In this document: positions 15,540 through 24,557 of the stretch, one piece after another
Position numbering within the stretch: the stretch's first letter is position 1
Layout of the letters: every line of letters begins with the position of its first letter
Position numbers and translations under genes: made by a program
From: Clostridia bacterium
GTDB taxonomy: Bacteria; Bacillota; Clostridia; Clostridiales; Clostridiaceae
DNA length: 29,996 nucleotides
Direction: 5' to 3'
Assembly: GCA_009930125.1 (NCBI GenBank)
Contig: RZYZ01000005.1
Location: 1-29,996 of the forward strand
The notes under the pieces: model-generated
The model's input: the letters and a program-made list of their open reading frames with translations, nothing else
Databases searched by the model: none
Told to the model about the DNA's origin: nothing

Positions 15540-16937
15540 TTAGCTGACACCGTAAATACTGACCTCTTTCCATTTTCCTCTTTTAAACACGACATAGGAC
15601 CAGATTCCCGAAATGATATTGGTGGCACTGATGGCGATCCAGACTCCTGTGGAGTCGAAGCCCAGCAGCAGTCCCAGTATAAGCGCCAGCAGTACTCTGA
15701 TCACTACCCAGCTTACAAATGTAATCTGAAAGGGCTTCTTCGTATACCCTGCACCCTGCATGGTTCTGGACAGAATAATCGATGCCGCGTGTAGAGGCTC
15801 GGATATGCCGATGATGATGAGAAACATGGTTCCGATCCTTACCACTGCCTGATTGGCATCCTCCAGGAAGAAATTGATGAAGGAATTAGAAAACAGAACA
15901 AAAAGCAGCGATATGCCAAACATCACAATCGCCCCCAGAATCGCTGTGGCTTTTCCGCTGGCTTCCGCTCTGTCATACTGCTTTGCACCCAGGTTCATGC
16001 CTGAAAGGGTCGCTGCCGCTGTACCAATGGCTAGGCCAGGCATCAGCGCATACTGATTGAGATTGGTTCCGATGACAAAGGCAGGCACGGCAAACTCCGC
16101 ATCCAGGGTTCTTGCCAGAATGGCAAACATCACGAAAGTCGTGGCGTTTCTGGACAGTCCCTGCAGGCCTGATGGGATTCCGATGTCCATAATCTGCCTG
16201 GATGCCTCCCAGACGGGTTTAAACATATGCTGGAGTCTCACCTTCACATCAAACTTTCCGCTTAAGAGCAGTCCCCAGGACACCAGTACACTGATGAATC
16301 GGGAAAGGGCTGTACCCATGGCGGCTCCAGCCACTCCATAGGCAGGAACTCCGAACATACCGAAAATGAATATATAATTGCCGATGACATTGACGATATT
16401 CATCATGATGTCGATAAAGAGAGGCGTCTTGGTATCTCCTGCACCCTGGAAGATGGACCTGGCCATGAAGTGCAGAAGAAAGAGGGGTACAGCCAGAAAG
16501 AAGACCTCCATATATTCCATGGCATAGCTGAGCACACCATCATGCACACCCAGAATCTTCAGACTGAATTCGTTGGTCAGAAGACCCAGCGGAACAATAA
16601 ACGCTGAAAGCAGAAGTGACAGCATGAAGGCCTGTCCTGCGGCAATGCTGGCGCCTTCCCGGTCCCCTCTGCCCACAAATCTTGCCACCATGGCCGTGGT
16701 GCCCGTTGAAATGGCGATGACCAGCACCATGAACACCATGATGATGTTTCGGCTAGTGCCCACAGCGGAAATGGCGTCCACGCCTAAGGTTCCAACCATC
16801 TTCATGTCGATGGTCCCGACAGACACCTGAAGCAGGGACTGTATGATCACCGGCCATGCCAGATATAATGCTGTTTTATATAGATTCTTGTTGTTTAGTA
16901 GATATTCTCTTCTTTTTTCATAATTTTCACTTGCCAT
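15540..16937 (-). CDS. MATE family multidrug efflux transporter
   Basis: Exports drugs or organic cations in exchange for Na+ or H+. 465 residues with twelve predicted membrane segments in two homologous halves. Family patterns include LAWPVIIQSLLQVSVGTIDM near the N-terminus, STGTTAMVARFVGRGD, FQGAGDTKTPL, and the second-half counterpart LSRTMQGAGYTKKPF. ATG 16937 follows TAGGAGGAATTTT. It stands alone, next to the broken AraC/GyrI-type regulator; whether that regulator once controlled it is only a positional guess. Confidence 0.92.
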   Translation of the reverse strand: MASENYEKRREYLLNNKNLYKTALYLAWPVIIQSLLQVSVGTIDMKMVGTLGVDAISAVGTSRNIIMVFMVLVIAISTGTTAMVARFVGRGDREGASIAAGQAFMLSLLLSAFIVPLGLLTNEFSLKILGVHDGVLSYAMEYMEVFFLAVPLFLLHFMARSIFQGAGDTKTPLFIDIMMNIVNVIGNYIFIFGMFGVPAYGVAGAAMGTALSRFISVLVSWGLLLSGKFDVKVRLQHMFKPVWEASRQIMDIGIPSGLQGLSRNATTFVMFAILARTLDAEFAVPAFVIGTNLNQYALMPGLAIGTAAATLSGMNLGAKQYDRAEASGKATAILGAIVMFGISLLFVLFSNSFINFFLEDANQAVVRIGTMFLIIIGISEPLHAASIILSRTMQGAGYTKKPFQITFVSWVVIRVLLALILGLLLGFDSTGVWIAISATNIISGIWSYVVFKRGKWKEVSIYGVS

Positions 16938-17061
16938 AAAATTCCTCCTACCTATTTAGTATACCATCTGTATCGATTGATTTTGCCTTCAAGAGATACA
17001 GAAATTCGGTGTACTGATTCTGTACTGTTTTCAGAACCGAGTTCATTCCCCGAAAACAGAA

Positions 17062-17104
17062 AGACAAGACCCTTCATCCCTATCCGTTGATGAACGGTCT
17101 TGTC
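17062..17104 (-). terminator. Terminator downstream of the DUF202 gene
   Basis: AGACAAGACC (17062-17071) and GGTCTTGTCT (17095-17104) pair perfectly, and an inner TTCATC/GATGAA pair extends the stem past a one-base bulge. It lies about 110 bp beyond the DUF202 stop. Confidence 0.65.
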
Positions 17105-17211
17105 TATAGGATTTTCTTACCCTTTCTGCTCCTTTCTTCGTGCGGTGTAAATCACAACCTATAATCAATCTATAACTCAGAACACTTTTCTCAATTGCAT
17201 CTGACTATTAC

Positions 17212-17535
17212 TTAATAAAACATCAGGAAAATGCCCATGAAGGATGCCAGTACAAGAATAACTGTAATAATGGTCATGGCATGATAATTGAATGAAAAGG
17301 ATTGTGCGGAAAGATTTTCCCCTTTGTAGTGGGCCCTGATATAGTGATATACACTCTTATACTGATACCAGCCATAGATGAAGGAAAAGATGCCTACAGA
17401 GATCAGAGCGACCGCAATGGTCCAGGAGATCCACCTGGTCTGGGTATCTTTCAGTGCAGTCCCCACGGTCACGCCAACACCTGAAATATTGAAGCCAGTT
17501 CGGATCCAGGCAGCGAATGTCCTTTCTGCTGCCAC
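17212..17535 (-). CDS. DUF202 family membrane protein, N-terminus in doubt
   Basis: 107 residues with three membrane segments. It begins with the family signature AAERTFAAWIRTGFNISGVG, followed by WTIAVALISVGIFSFIYGWY and a C-terminal segment MTIITVILVLASFMGIFLMF. Family function is unknown. The start is poor: only a GTG at 17535 is available, no ribosome binding site precedes it, and a TAA lies four codons upstream (17547-17549). Relatives usually have some residues before the signature, so the 5' end may be damaged. Confidence 0.75.
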   Translation of the reverse strand: MAAERTFAAWIRTGFNISGVGVTVGTALKDTQTRWISWTIAVALISVGIFSFIYGWYQYKSVYHYIRAHYKGENLSAQSFSFNYHAMTIITVILVLASFMGIFLMFY

Positions 17536-17741
17536 AATGTTCTCTTATTGGATAGTACCAAGACTTTTAACACGCAGATGTTACTATATGTAATTTCATT
17601 CTACAACATTCATTCATTTCAGTTTGCAAATCGGTTCTCTTCTCGCTCAATTTCTGCTCTTTAAAACAGTTCCGGTGAAGTTGCTAGTGCAGAAGGGACT
17701 AACTATATGAAATCTTTAATTCAGCTTTGAGTTTATCATGA

Positions 17742-18014
17742 TTACCAGAACAGTATCATCTGAAGCCCTACGCCTGCTGCAGTCATAACCGAAAGGATTC
17801 CGATTATGAGCAGCGGCTTGTCCTTGAATCTGCTCAAAGAAGATATACTGTTCTTGCTTTTTGTAGCCTGATGAAGAAACACAAAAAACAGAATCATGAG
17901 AATGACATCTTTCACAAAGTCTGCTGCAGGTTTTAGAGGAAAAAATGTAGCCTGCATGAGTGCGCCTGTTCCTATGGCCAGAATCAGATAAAATATTGTT
18001 CTGAATTTAATCAC
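17742..18014 (-). CDS. Small membrane protein, unknown
   Basis: 90 residues with three predicted membrane segments (about 5-22, 33-50 and 67-88); basic residues (KSKN...RFKDK) between the second and third place that loop in the cytoplasm. I do not recognise a family. It starts at GTG 18014, overlapping the upstream gene's stop by four bases (GTGA), with GGAGGAGATAGC in front. The tight coupling suggests it works with the upstream protein. Confidence 0.7.
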   Translation of the reverse strand: MIKFRTIFYLILAIGTGALMQATFFPLKPAADFVKDVILMILFFVFLHQATKSKNSISSLSRFKDKPLLIIGILSVMTAAGVGLQMILFW

Positions 18015-18625
18015 GCTATCTCCTCCATTTCATTCTTACAATGCACATCCGCTGATTTCAGCTGAGACTGCTGCTCCATCCCGTCAATGATGTATTTCAG
18101 CTCTTCAAGGATCTTCTTGTCTCTAGGCTCGTCAATTTCGCCAAAAACAAATCCTGTAATCTCATACGCATAACCATCCTTCAGAAATGTTCCGATATAT
18201 CTCGTATACACTCCATCCGGATAATTTTCGCCTGAATTGAAGTCTGATGTTACATTTTTCTTCTCCCATATCAGTTCAGCAGGTGCATTCTGCTCTGAAC
18301 TTCTGCATGATATTGAAATACTGAAAAACTCTGAATCAGATAATTTGTTCGGCGTGATGGTAATGTAATAACCATCCCAATCTCCAAACTGCCTGCTTCT
18401 TTCCAGAGATATGGCCTGACCTGCCACATGCAGATAGGGATTGTCTGAAGCTGTGTCATATGTCGGAACCAGCACCTCGGGATCCTTCATGTAATGATCG
18501 ATTTGAAAAATCATGGTCAGCTCTTTTGTCATGGAAAAATACTTATCATAAAGCATGGGTGTATAGAGTAATGATGTGAGCAAAAAGAGAACCAGGAAGA
18601 TTGCTGCTGGAATATACTTCTTCAT
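18011..18625 (-). CDS. Membrane-anchored extracytoplasmic protein, unknown
   Basis: 204 residues. Residues 1-22 (KKYIPAAIFLVLFLLTSLLY) are a signal anchor or uncleaved signal peptide without a lipobox cysteine. The rest is soluble, beta-rich and acidic, with a segment DGVYTRYIGTFLKDGYAYEI that looks like a lipoprotein-type domain (LpqN/PsbP-like in flavour only). ATG 18625 follows AGAAGGAGTTTTGA. It is coupled to the small membrane protein downstream. No firm family. Confidence 0.7.
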   Translation of the reverse strand: MKKYIPAAIFLVLFLLTSLLYTPMLYDKYFSMTKELTMIFQIDHYMKDPEVLVPTYDTASDNPYLHVAGQAISLERSRQFGDWDGYYITITPNKLSDSEFFSISISCRSSEQNAPAELIWEKKNVTSDFNSGENYPDGVYTRYIGTFLKDGYAYEITGFVFGEIDEPRDKKILEELKYIIDGMEQQSQLKSADVHCKNEMEEIA

Positions 18626-18803
18626 TCAAAACTCCTTCTGAGAATATCCATTTCACTTTCTTATGTTATTGTAAACTTCAATTCTTTTAATATTCATAAG
18701 CCTATTATACCATGCAATTCACACACTGTAACTTCCTTCATCTTCTTTCATCCTTCCTTCATCCATTGATTCGCTTCATCCGGACTGTGTATGGCCTAAT
18801 CTC

Positions 18804-19208
18804 TTATTCTGCAGGCAGGCCATCAAAGTCTTTTATGCTTTCGAGGTGCTCATCCCAGTTTGCTTTCCGGACAGAAAAGATATGTCCCTGGGGTCTTATG
18901 GGAATATCACTGTCCAGGCTTCCTGCGGGGACCACCAGAAGTTTTCCTTCCATCTGAAGATTGGGCAGAGCGGATCCGCAATGGGTGCAGAAGCTCTTTA
19001 TGTGGCCTTCTCCTCGGAAGTTATACGTCCTCACCAGGTCTTCTCCGGAGAGCCAGACCAGTCTGGCTGTGGAGGAAAAGAGATTGGCTGCATGAGCGGA
19101 ACCTGTATCCTTACGGCAACGCTCACAATGACACAGGTAAAACTGCTCAAAGTCTCCTTCCACAACAAATTTCACCTGTCCGCACAGACAGGAACCCTCA
19201 TATCTCAT
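18804..19208 (-). CDS. GFA (glutathione-dependent formaldehyde-activating-like) family zinc protein
   Basis: 134 residues. The zinc-binding cysteines of the GFA/CENP-V fold are all present: CLCG (Cys7, Cys9), CHCERCRK (Cys26, Cys28, Cys31), and FCTHCGS (Cys74, Cys77). GSCLCGQVKF at the N-terminus and VPAGSLD near the C-terminus are typical. Most members are of unknown function; the formaldehyde link comes from one enzyme and should not be assumed. ATG 19208 follows ACAGGAGGAGATGACGT. It has no evident partner. Confidence 0.9.
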   Translation of the reverse strand: MRYEGSCLCGQVKFVVEGDFEQFYLCHCERCRKDTGSAHAANLFSSTARLVWLSGEDLVRTYNFRGEGHIKSFCTHCGSALPNLQMEGKLLVVPAGSLDSDIPIRPQGHIFSVRKANWDEHLESIKDFDGLPAE

Positions 19209-19327
19209 ACGTCATCTCCTCCTGTATCTTGATTTCAAAGGACCCAGGCCAGCAATTCTTTCACTGCGCCTGCTCCCCTGTTCTGACGACTCATTATTGA
19301 AAAAAGTATATCTTTTATTGCCATGAA

Positions 19328-19408
19328 AAACAACCGCATTGCGTCCTCCGTTTCCTTCTATGTGCGAAGCTGGCACATGGAAGTCAGAAAATGCTGCGGT
19401 TGTTCTTA
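19328..19408. repeat. Long imperfect hairpin between two genes
   Basis: AACAACCGCA at the left and TGCGGTTGTT at the right enclose a second pairing, TTCTATGTGC with GCACATGGAA (one G-U), around a short loop. The unpaired bases lie between the two stems. It sits just beyond the TspO-like gene and may terminate its transcript or be a small palindromic repeat element. Confidence 0.5.
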
Positions 19409-19469
19409 AGTAGAGCTTTCTCCAAGGAGCACTCTCCATGACTACTCACACGATTATATCCTTACTGCC

Positions 19470-20267
19470 TCAGATTATACTTTCAGAACTCTTCGGCATG
19501 ATCCTGTACTTGTTCTTGTAGAACTGAATTGCTGCAAGTCCGATGAGAAGCGCCATGCCTAGGAGCGCGACATTCTCGAGCATGGTATAGGCTCCGTCAA
19601 AGCCTTCCGGTGAACCCAGGAAATTATAGATTCCGAAATAGGCCCAGGCAATGGGGAGCGGTAAGATTGCGTTTTTCGTATCCAGAAGCACCAGAAGCGT
19701 CAACCCTACGGCAACCAGAAGACTCACAATGCTCCAGATCTCTTCCGAAATCCCGAACCTTCCCCACTGGATCTTCACCAGCCAGGCTGCAATGTTTACC
19801 ACCGTGGCGATGAAAAGCCATCCTGCGTATAAGCCGAAGGCTACAGGCAGCAAGAAACGGTTCTTCTCCTGGATCCTTCCCAAACGCTTGACGATAAGGA
19901 CCATGACGATCAGAAAGGCGAAGATGAAGATGGTCGACAGCCCGATGAGTTCATAGGAGAACGTGACGATCCATACGATGTTCAAGGCACAGGATGCCCA
20001 GAAGAGAGGGCTGATCTCGTCCAGGACTTTCCCATAGTAGTTGTCTTTGGCCTTGATGACCAGAACAACAATGGAAATGATCAGGAAGGTGTAGATGACG
20101 CTCCAGATGCTGAAAGTCGAAGGAGCTGGTGTGATCAGGGTCTGATACCTGTCCGAAATCTCCTTTTGAGACAGACCATTGATGATGCCTGTTGCACCCA
20201 GAGCATTGACGATGAGGGTTGCCATCAGAAGCGCTGCATTGATCCAGGATTTTGTTTTTCGATCCAT
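19470..20267 (-). CDS. TspO/MBR-like (tryptophan-rich sensory) membrane protein
   Basis: 265 residues with seven or more hydrophobic segments, longer than the about 160-residue core TspO. The signature TPAPSTFSIWSVIYTFL lies at residues 46-62, and the repeated tryptophans (FWASCALNIVWIVTF, GLYAGWLFIATVVNIAAWL) match the extended branch of the family common in Firmicutes and some eukaryotes. Ligand unknown; porphyrin or cholesterol binding is known only for distant members. AATGGAGGAATATCA precedes ATG 20267. Confidence 0.85.
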   Translation of the reverse strand: MDRKTKSWINAALLMATLIVNALGATGIINGLSQKEISDRYQTLITPAPSTFSIWSVIYTFLIISIVVLVIKAKDNYYGKVLDEISPLFWASCALNIVWIVTFSYELIGLSTIFIFAFLIVMVLIVKRLGRIQEKNRFLLPVAFGLYAGWLFIATVVNIAAWLVKIQWGRFGISEEIWSIVSLLVAVGLTLLVLLDTKNAILPLPIAWAYFGIYNFLGSPEGFDGAYTMLENVALLGMALLIGLAAIQFYKNKYRIMPKSSESII

Positions 20268-20358
20268 TGATATTCCTCCATTTCACTTTTATTTACTTCG
20301 TCGCAGAGACAGCGGTCTGAATATATCCGTAATAAGATTAGTGATTGCTCTTCAGATT

Positions 20359-20739
20359 CTACTTCTCAATCAGTTCATACAGCATGAAAGAACCATTGAT
20401 ATCCGCATAGATGATTTCTTCAGACCGTTCAAATCCATATAGATTGGTCTCCACGGGCAGTGAATTCGAAACAAAATAGGTTCTTCCTTTTACCATAGGT
20501 GCTGTCTGAGAAACTCGACGTTCTGTTTTCCCAATATACATAAACCCTTCTGGCAAAGTTTGTTCTATTTTGCCTGTATCGCCATAGACAAAGTTTTCCC
20601 TTGAAATCATAGGCCTGTAATCCCATTTCTGATCGGTATTGTCTTTATCCTCTGATTGAGTGGTGCATCCTGCAATTACTAAAGATAAAGTAATTATGAC
20701 AAGAATAAGATAGAACCATGGTTTCCTTCTTTTATCCAC
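20359..20739 (-). CDS. Putative lipoprotein, unknown function
   Basis: 126 residues from GTG 20739, which stands six bases after GGAGGG; a longer frame to 20799 has no ribosome binding site. The N-terminus is a lipoprotein signal: DKRRKP, a hydrophobic core, and the lipobox LVIAGC with Cys25. The mature part (about 100 residues) is polar and unassigned. It would be anchored to the outer face of the membrane. It stands alone. Confidence 0.75.
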   Translation of the reverse strand: MDKRRKPWFYLILVIITLSLVIAGCTTQSEDKDNTDQKWDYRPMISRENFVYGDTGKIEQTLPEGFMYIGKTERRVSQTAPMVKGRTYFVSNSLPVETNLYGFERSEEIIYADINGSFMLYELIEK

Positions 20740-20799
20740 AACAATCCCTCCATGCAGTATGACATAAACCTTAACGAACATAACATGATTCATCTTCAA

Positions 20800-21063
20800 T
20801 GCACTTTAAACTTATATATTTATATTACCATATGGATATGGGATTAGATGGCAATGAGACTGAGATCATCATAAGTATATTTGCGTGTCCATACGATAGG
20901 ATATTTTCGGTTTCAACCTCTATGTAATGGAATGTTTATCTGTGGTATTTTATTCAGCATAGTATACAGAAGTTAAACAGAGTAATTTTATTTTGAAGCA
21001 TACACTCATTTATTGTTTGAAATACACCACCTGCAATTCATGAAAACATGACACAAAATCAAA
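20800..21063. other. Intergenic, no gene seen
   Basis: A+T-rich stretch between the lipoprotein gene start and the ABC operon terminator, with no coding-like frame. The promoter of the lipoprotein gene should lie at its left end. Confidence 0.5.
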
Positions 21064-21092
21064 CCCTCTGAACGGTTTTACGGTTCAGAGGG
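21064..21092 (-). terminator. Terminator of the ABC exporter operon
   Basis: CCCTCTGAAC (21064-21073) pairs with GTTCAGAGGG (21083-21092); on the minus strand TTTGATTTTG follows. It lies about 80 bp after the permease stop. Confidence 0.8.
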
Positions 21093-21175
21093 CTTATCGT
21101 ATAGGTATCGCTGATTCTGATCAGAGGTCCAAGTAAGGAGCAAGATGAGCAAATATCTCAGAAGATTGCCCTTGT

Positions 21176-22789
21176 TTATGCCTTCTCATCCATATCTCGC
21201 CTCGTATAGCCAATATGCCCGGCGATGATCAGTACGATGCTAATGGTCGTGATCACTGTGAAAGCGACGACATCAAATGCCTCTATTGGCATCCGTGGAA
21301 TCCAGCTTTGTACGGCAGTTTTCAGAATCCACTCCGGCAGCTCTACAATACCCTTGATGTAATTTAATAGAAATGAATAGCCCAGGTAGAGATAGACTGC
21401 TTTTCCCAATCTCGGAAACCATCCCAAGACCAGCGCAGACAAACCTATGAAAAATAGGACTGCCGGCAGAAAATTAAATCCAGCAGCAAAAAAATCCAGA
21501 AGCTGCATGGGTCCGTTGCCATCGGTCACAGCAATTGCTGTAGCACCAAGACCACCTGCTGCCGCAAAGATGCCCACAATTCCAGCAAGAATCGCCAATC
21601 CGACGCTTGTCCAATAGAACCTGCTCCGAGTAACCTTGGTGGCATAAAGCTGACTTAAGAACATGCGGCTTTCCGCGGCATAAAGTCTGTTTACAACTGC
21701 AATCGGCAGTATGGCTACCAGAGCAATCATCACCATCATGATCGTTCCGGTGAAAGATTCCTCCAAAGTCACCCCTGCATGGGTAAACATTTGGGAAACC
21801 AGTTCATTGCTTTCAATAAAGGCATGCATATCTCCATAGATCGATCCATAAGCGATGCCCATCAGAACAAAAGCGAGCAGCCAGCCTAGGATGATTCCTT
21901 TGTTGATCTTCATGAACAGTCCAGAGACCGACAGTAAAGATTTCTTTGCATTGGAGCGTCCTTCTCTCTCCGGCAGATAGCCTGCTCCCATATCACGAGC
22001 ACCTTCCAGCGTGAAGGCAGTCATCACCAGTGCGAAGCAGAAAACCAGTCCGAAAACCAGGGGCAGCCAGTTGTTTTCCGTAAAAGGATTGGTCAAGTAA
22101 GTCCATCCCATAGGATTGAGCATGGATAATTTCACATTCGAAACATCCGTTACTCCTCTGATGATGTACAATAGCCCCATTATTCCTAAGGATGCACCTT
22201 TCGCACCTGATGAAGTCGGCATGATTTGAGCCATGAAAAGCGCAATGGCTGCACCGATCATTCCAGCCAGGCCAATGGATGCACCAAACAGAAATGAACC
22301 TTCGGCAGGAATGGCCTCAACCCTGAAACTGATCATGACGACACCAATGAAAACCGCCAGCAGAATATTGATGAGTAGAGTCTGCACAGTCACTGCAAGC
22401 GAATTGGCCTGACGACCGATCTGAAAAGAACGGACAAGTTCTGTAAGGCCTGCCTCTTCTTCTTCTCTCGTATGATCAACCACATGCAGGATGGAGACTG
22501 TCATGGCGAACAACCCGCAGAACAGTGTCATGGTATGGGCATACATTGCACCGATGGTATATGCACTGCCCACTTCCACGGGAGTGGGTCCGACCATGGA
22601 GATCATGGCGGGATTCTGCATGACCTCAAACATGCCAAGGAGTCCTTCCCCTTTTGATATTTCTACAAAGGCTGGTACATAAGCGGCTGAAAACAAGCCC
22701 ACACCCAAAATCCAAAGAATCGTTTTTTTCCAGTCTCGTTTCAGATACTCTGCGAAAAGCAGACCCCAGCGCGCAATCTTTTCCTTCAT
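21176..22789 (-). CDS. ABC-2 type exporter permease
   Basis: 537 residues with about twelve membrane segments, a fused double-length ABC-2 permease of the kind first noted as exporter of polyketide antibiotics. The N-terminal half has the segment pattern ILWILGVGLFSAAYVPAF and the cytoplasmic loop HTREEEEAGLTELVRSFQIG, in which an EE-AGL-TELVR motif recurs in this family. The C-terminal half repeats the fold with LYAAESRMFLSQLYATKVTR. It starts 21 bp after the ATPase gene. The exported substrate is unknown; drug or peptide antibiotic resistance is the usual guess. Confidence 0.88.
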   Translation of the reverse strand: MKEKIARWGLLFAEYLKRDWKKTILWILGVGLFSAAYVPAFVEISKGEGLLGMFEVMQNPAMISMVGPTPVEVGSAYTIGAMYAHTMTLFCGLFAMTVSILHVVDHTREEEEAGLTELVRSFQIGRQANSLAVTVQTLLINILLAVFIGVVMISFRVEAIPAEGSFLFGASIGLAGMIGAAIALFMAQIMPTSSGAKGASLGIMGLLYIIRGVTDVSNVKLSMLNPMGWTYLTNPFTENNWLPLVFGLVFCFALVMTAFTLEGARDMGAGYLPEREGRSNAKKSLLSVSGLFMKINKGIILGWLLAFVLMGIAYGSIYGDMHAFIESNELVSQMFTHAGVTLEESFTGTIMMVMIALVAILPIAVVNRLYAAESRMFLSQLYATKVTRSRFYWTSVGLAILAGIVGIFAAAGGLGATAIAVTDGNGPMQLLDFFAAGFNFLPAVLFFIGLSALVLGWFPRLGKAVYLYLGYSFLLNYIKGIVELPEWILKTAVQSWIPRMPIEAFDVVAFTVITTISIVLIIAGHIGYTRRDMDEKA

Positions 22790-22810
22790 GACGTTTCCCC
22801 TCCTCTCGCT

Positions 22811-23692
22811 TTACCCTTCATAGTGTCGCATGAACAGATCTTCCAGTGTTGGTGGAACCGCTTCGAACTTCAAAACGCCAAGGGTACTTGCTTTTGCCAG
22901 GATATCACTAAGATGCTGGTTATCCGCAAAGAAGATTGCCTGATTGTCCTTCAGCTTAAAATCATGCACACCGTTCACATCAGCCATTTCATGCAGATTC
23001 CCTTCTGCAGCCATGGTCACGGTAGAACGGGTCAAGTGTCGTAGTTCATCCAGCGTACCGGATTCTACAATTTCTCCCTGTCGGATGATGACAACCTTGT
23101 CGGCCAGTCGTTCCACTTCGCTTAAAATATGAGAGGAGAGAAGAATCGATTTCCCTTCTTCTTTAATCTTACTGATCTCATCCTGAAAAATTGCTTCCAT
23201 CAGAGGGTCCAGACCAGAAGTGGGTTCATCGAAAATATAGAGATCTGAATCCACAGAGAGAGCAGAAATCAGTCCGACCTTCTGACGGTTTCCCTTCGAA
23301 TAGCTCTTGGCTTTTTTCTTGGGGTCTAGTTCAAAGCGCTTGATGAGTTCCTCTCTTTTCTTCTGATTGCCTCCTCCATGCAGTTTCATGAACAGGTCAA
23401 TGATTTCTCCTCCAGTCAGCCCGCCCCATAGGGCTACTTCTCCGGGAACATAGGAGATTCGTTTATGGATCTCAAAACTGTCTTTCCAGACGTCCTTCCC
23501 GAAGATCCTGGCATGACCTTCGTCTCCTTTTATGATGCCAAGTAAAGTACGTACTGTTGTGGATTTTCCTGCCCCATTGGGGCCGATAAACCCAACGACT
23601 TCTCCTGCATCAACCGTAAAGTTTACACCTTTCAGCGCCTGAACTTTACCAAACGCTTTTTTCAGACCTTCCACTTCTAGAATTTTTGTCAT
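22811..23692 (-). CDS. ABC exporter ATP-binding protein
   Basis: 293 residues. Walker A GPNGAGKST (residues 38-46), a Q-loop region ISYVPGEVALWGGLTG, a variant signature YSKGNRQKVGLISAL in place of LSGGQ, Walker B LYIFDEPTSGLDP, and the switch histidine in LLSSHILSEVERL. The C-terminal 80 residues are the regulatory tail of this subfamily (ending LEDLFMRHYEG). It powers the permease encoded downstream and lies 30 bp after the TetR gene in the same transcript. Confidence 0.93.
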   Translation of the reverse strand: MTKILEVEGLKKAFGKVQALKGVNFTVDAGEVVGFIGPNGAGKSTTVRTLLGIIKGDEGHARIFGKDVWKDSFEIHKRISYVPGEVALWGGLTGGEIIDLFMKLHGGGNQKKREELIKRFELDPKKKAKSYSKGNRQKVGLISALSVDSDLYIFDEPTSGLDPLMEAIFQDEISKIKEEGKSILLSSHILSEVERLADKVVIIRQGEIVESGTLDELRHLTRSTVTMAAEGNLHEMADVNGVHDFKLKDNQAIFFADNQHLSDILAKASTLGVLKFEAVPPTLEDLFMRHYEG

Positions 23693-23722
23693 GACTGAGC
23701 ACCTCTTCCTTTCTTTATTGGA

Positions 23723-24343
23723 TTACTTGTAAAAACTTTTTTTCAGGATTTCAGAGTAACTCCTCCATTGTCTGAAAAACTCCTCGCCCATCTGTTCACT
23801 GTTCTCAAAGCTGTCAATCTGTCGGAGGGCTTTCTCGCTGAAACCGAACATGGTCCAATTTAATATTTCAACTGCTTTTTCGAGATCAAGATCCTCTCTG
23901 AATGGAGAATAGTCTATCTTATCGTATATTTTGGCGATCCCTTCCTGAAAGACACGGTCCTTCTTCTCCATGATGACTTCCTTCACTTCGGCCGATTTCT
24001 CGTCTTTTGTGGTGGTGAGAAAATCAAATACACGAGGATATTTCTGCTGAATTTTCATCTTCTGTAACCCGATATTTTCCAGTCTTGCAAACAGGTCTGT
24101 TTCACTCAGATCTATTTGCTCATAAAGCTTTTCAATCACTTCTGTACTATACTCCAGTAAAAACAGATAGAGCTCTTTCTTGGTGTTGAAATAGTGAAAT
24201 AGTGCACCCTTTGAAATTTTCGCATTGCTGGTAATGGCATTGGTGGATGCTTTCTCGAATCCGTATTGAATGAACTCCTGCATAGCGGCGTTGATGATCT
24301 GCCTTTGCTTCTCATCTGCCAGTTTATGAAAGTTTGTATACAT
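23723..24343 (-). CDS. TetR family regulator of the ABC exporter
   Basis: 206 residues from ATG 24343 (after AAGGTGAAATC; the TTG at 24364 is upstream of that site). HTH: KQRQIINAAMQEFIQYGFEKAST, NAITSNAKISKGALFHYF, NTKKELYLF. The C-terminal helical domain would sense the exported compound or a relative. It leads the operon regulator-ATPase-permease, and its promoter is bracketed by matching operators, so it should repress all three genes. Confidence 0.92.
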   Translation of the reverse strand: MYTNFHKLADEKQRQIINAAMQEFIQYGFEKASTNAITSNAKISKGALFHYFNTKKELYLFLLEYSTEVIEKLYEQIDLSETDLFARLENIGLQKMKIQQKYPRVFDFLTTTKDEKSAEVKEVIMEKKDRVFQEGIAKIYDKIDYSPFREDLDLEKAVEILNWTMFGFSEKALRQIDSFENSEQMGEEFFRQWRSYSEILKKSFYK

Positions 24344-24368
24344 GATTTCACCTTCTTTACTCAATGAT

Positions 24369-24416
24369 GACCAGGATGGTCAATTTAAGAATATCTCTTT
24401 TGACCATCCTGGTCAA
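24369..24416 (-). promoter_or_regulatory. Promoter and twin TetR operators of the ABC operon
   Basis: On the minus strand TTGACC (24416-24411), a 17-bp spacer and TATTCT (24393-24388) form the promoter. GACCAGGATGGTCAA (24369-24383) and its exact inverted copy TTGACCATCCTGGTC (24400-24414) lie either side of the -10; each copy is itself near-palindromic (TTGACCA-n3-TGGTCAA). The first overlaps the -35. Confidence 0.85.
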
Positions 24417-24491
24417 GACATAAATATCAGAAAATTCCGCACAAGTCATCATTATACAGAATATCTAAGCTTTCAATCTCCATCACAAAAT

Positions 24492-24552
24492 AGAAACCCT
24501 TGAGAATAACGTACATACGTCATTCTCAAGGGTTTCTACAACTATTCTATTG
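24492..24552. repeat. Hairpin repeat, copy 1
   Basis: A 46-bp near-palindrome: AGAAACCCTTGAGAAT at the left, CGTA-ca-TACG in the middle, and ATTCTCAAGGGTTTCT at the right. The best-preserved of three related copies (others at 25233 and 26562). It lies at the truncated edge of the IS66 fragment. Confidence 0.75.
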
Positions 24553-24557
24553 CCTAG

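Noticed and set aside
15419..15628. Minus-strand frame ending ...ECEADDPFTRF beside the MATE gene
   Set aside because: Half of it overlaps the MATE gene in another frame; the remaining 40 codons look slightly protein-like but have no start, so a remnant cannot be supported.
18733..18780. CTTCAT-rich stretch that looks like a microsatellite
   Set aside because: Units are irregular and separated by other bases; no true tandem repeat and no gene effect seen.
19212..19439. 75-codon minus-strand frame in the gap before the GFA gene
   Set aside because: It runs through the long imperfect hairpin and lacks a ribosome binding site; more likely non-coding.
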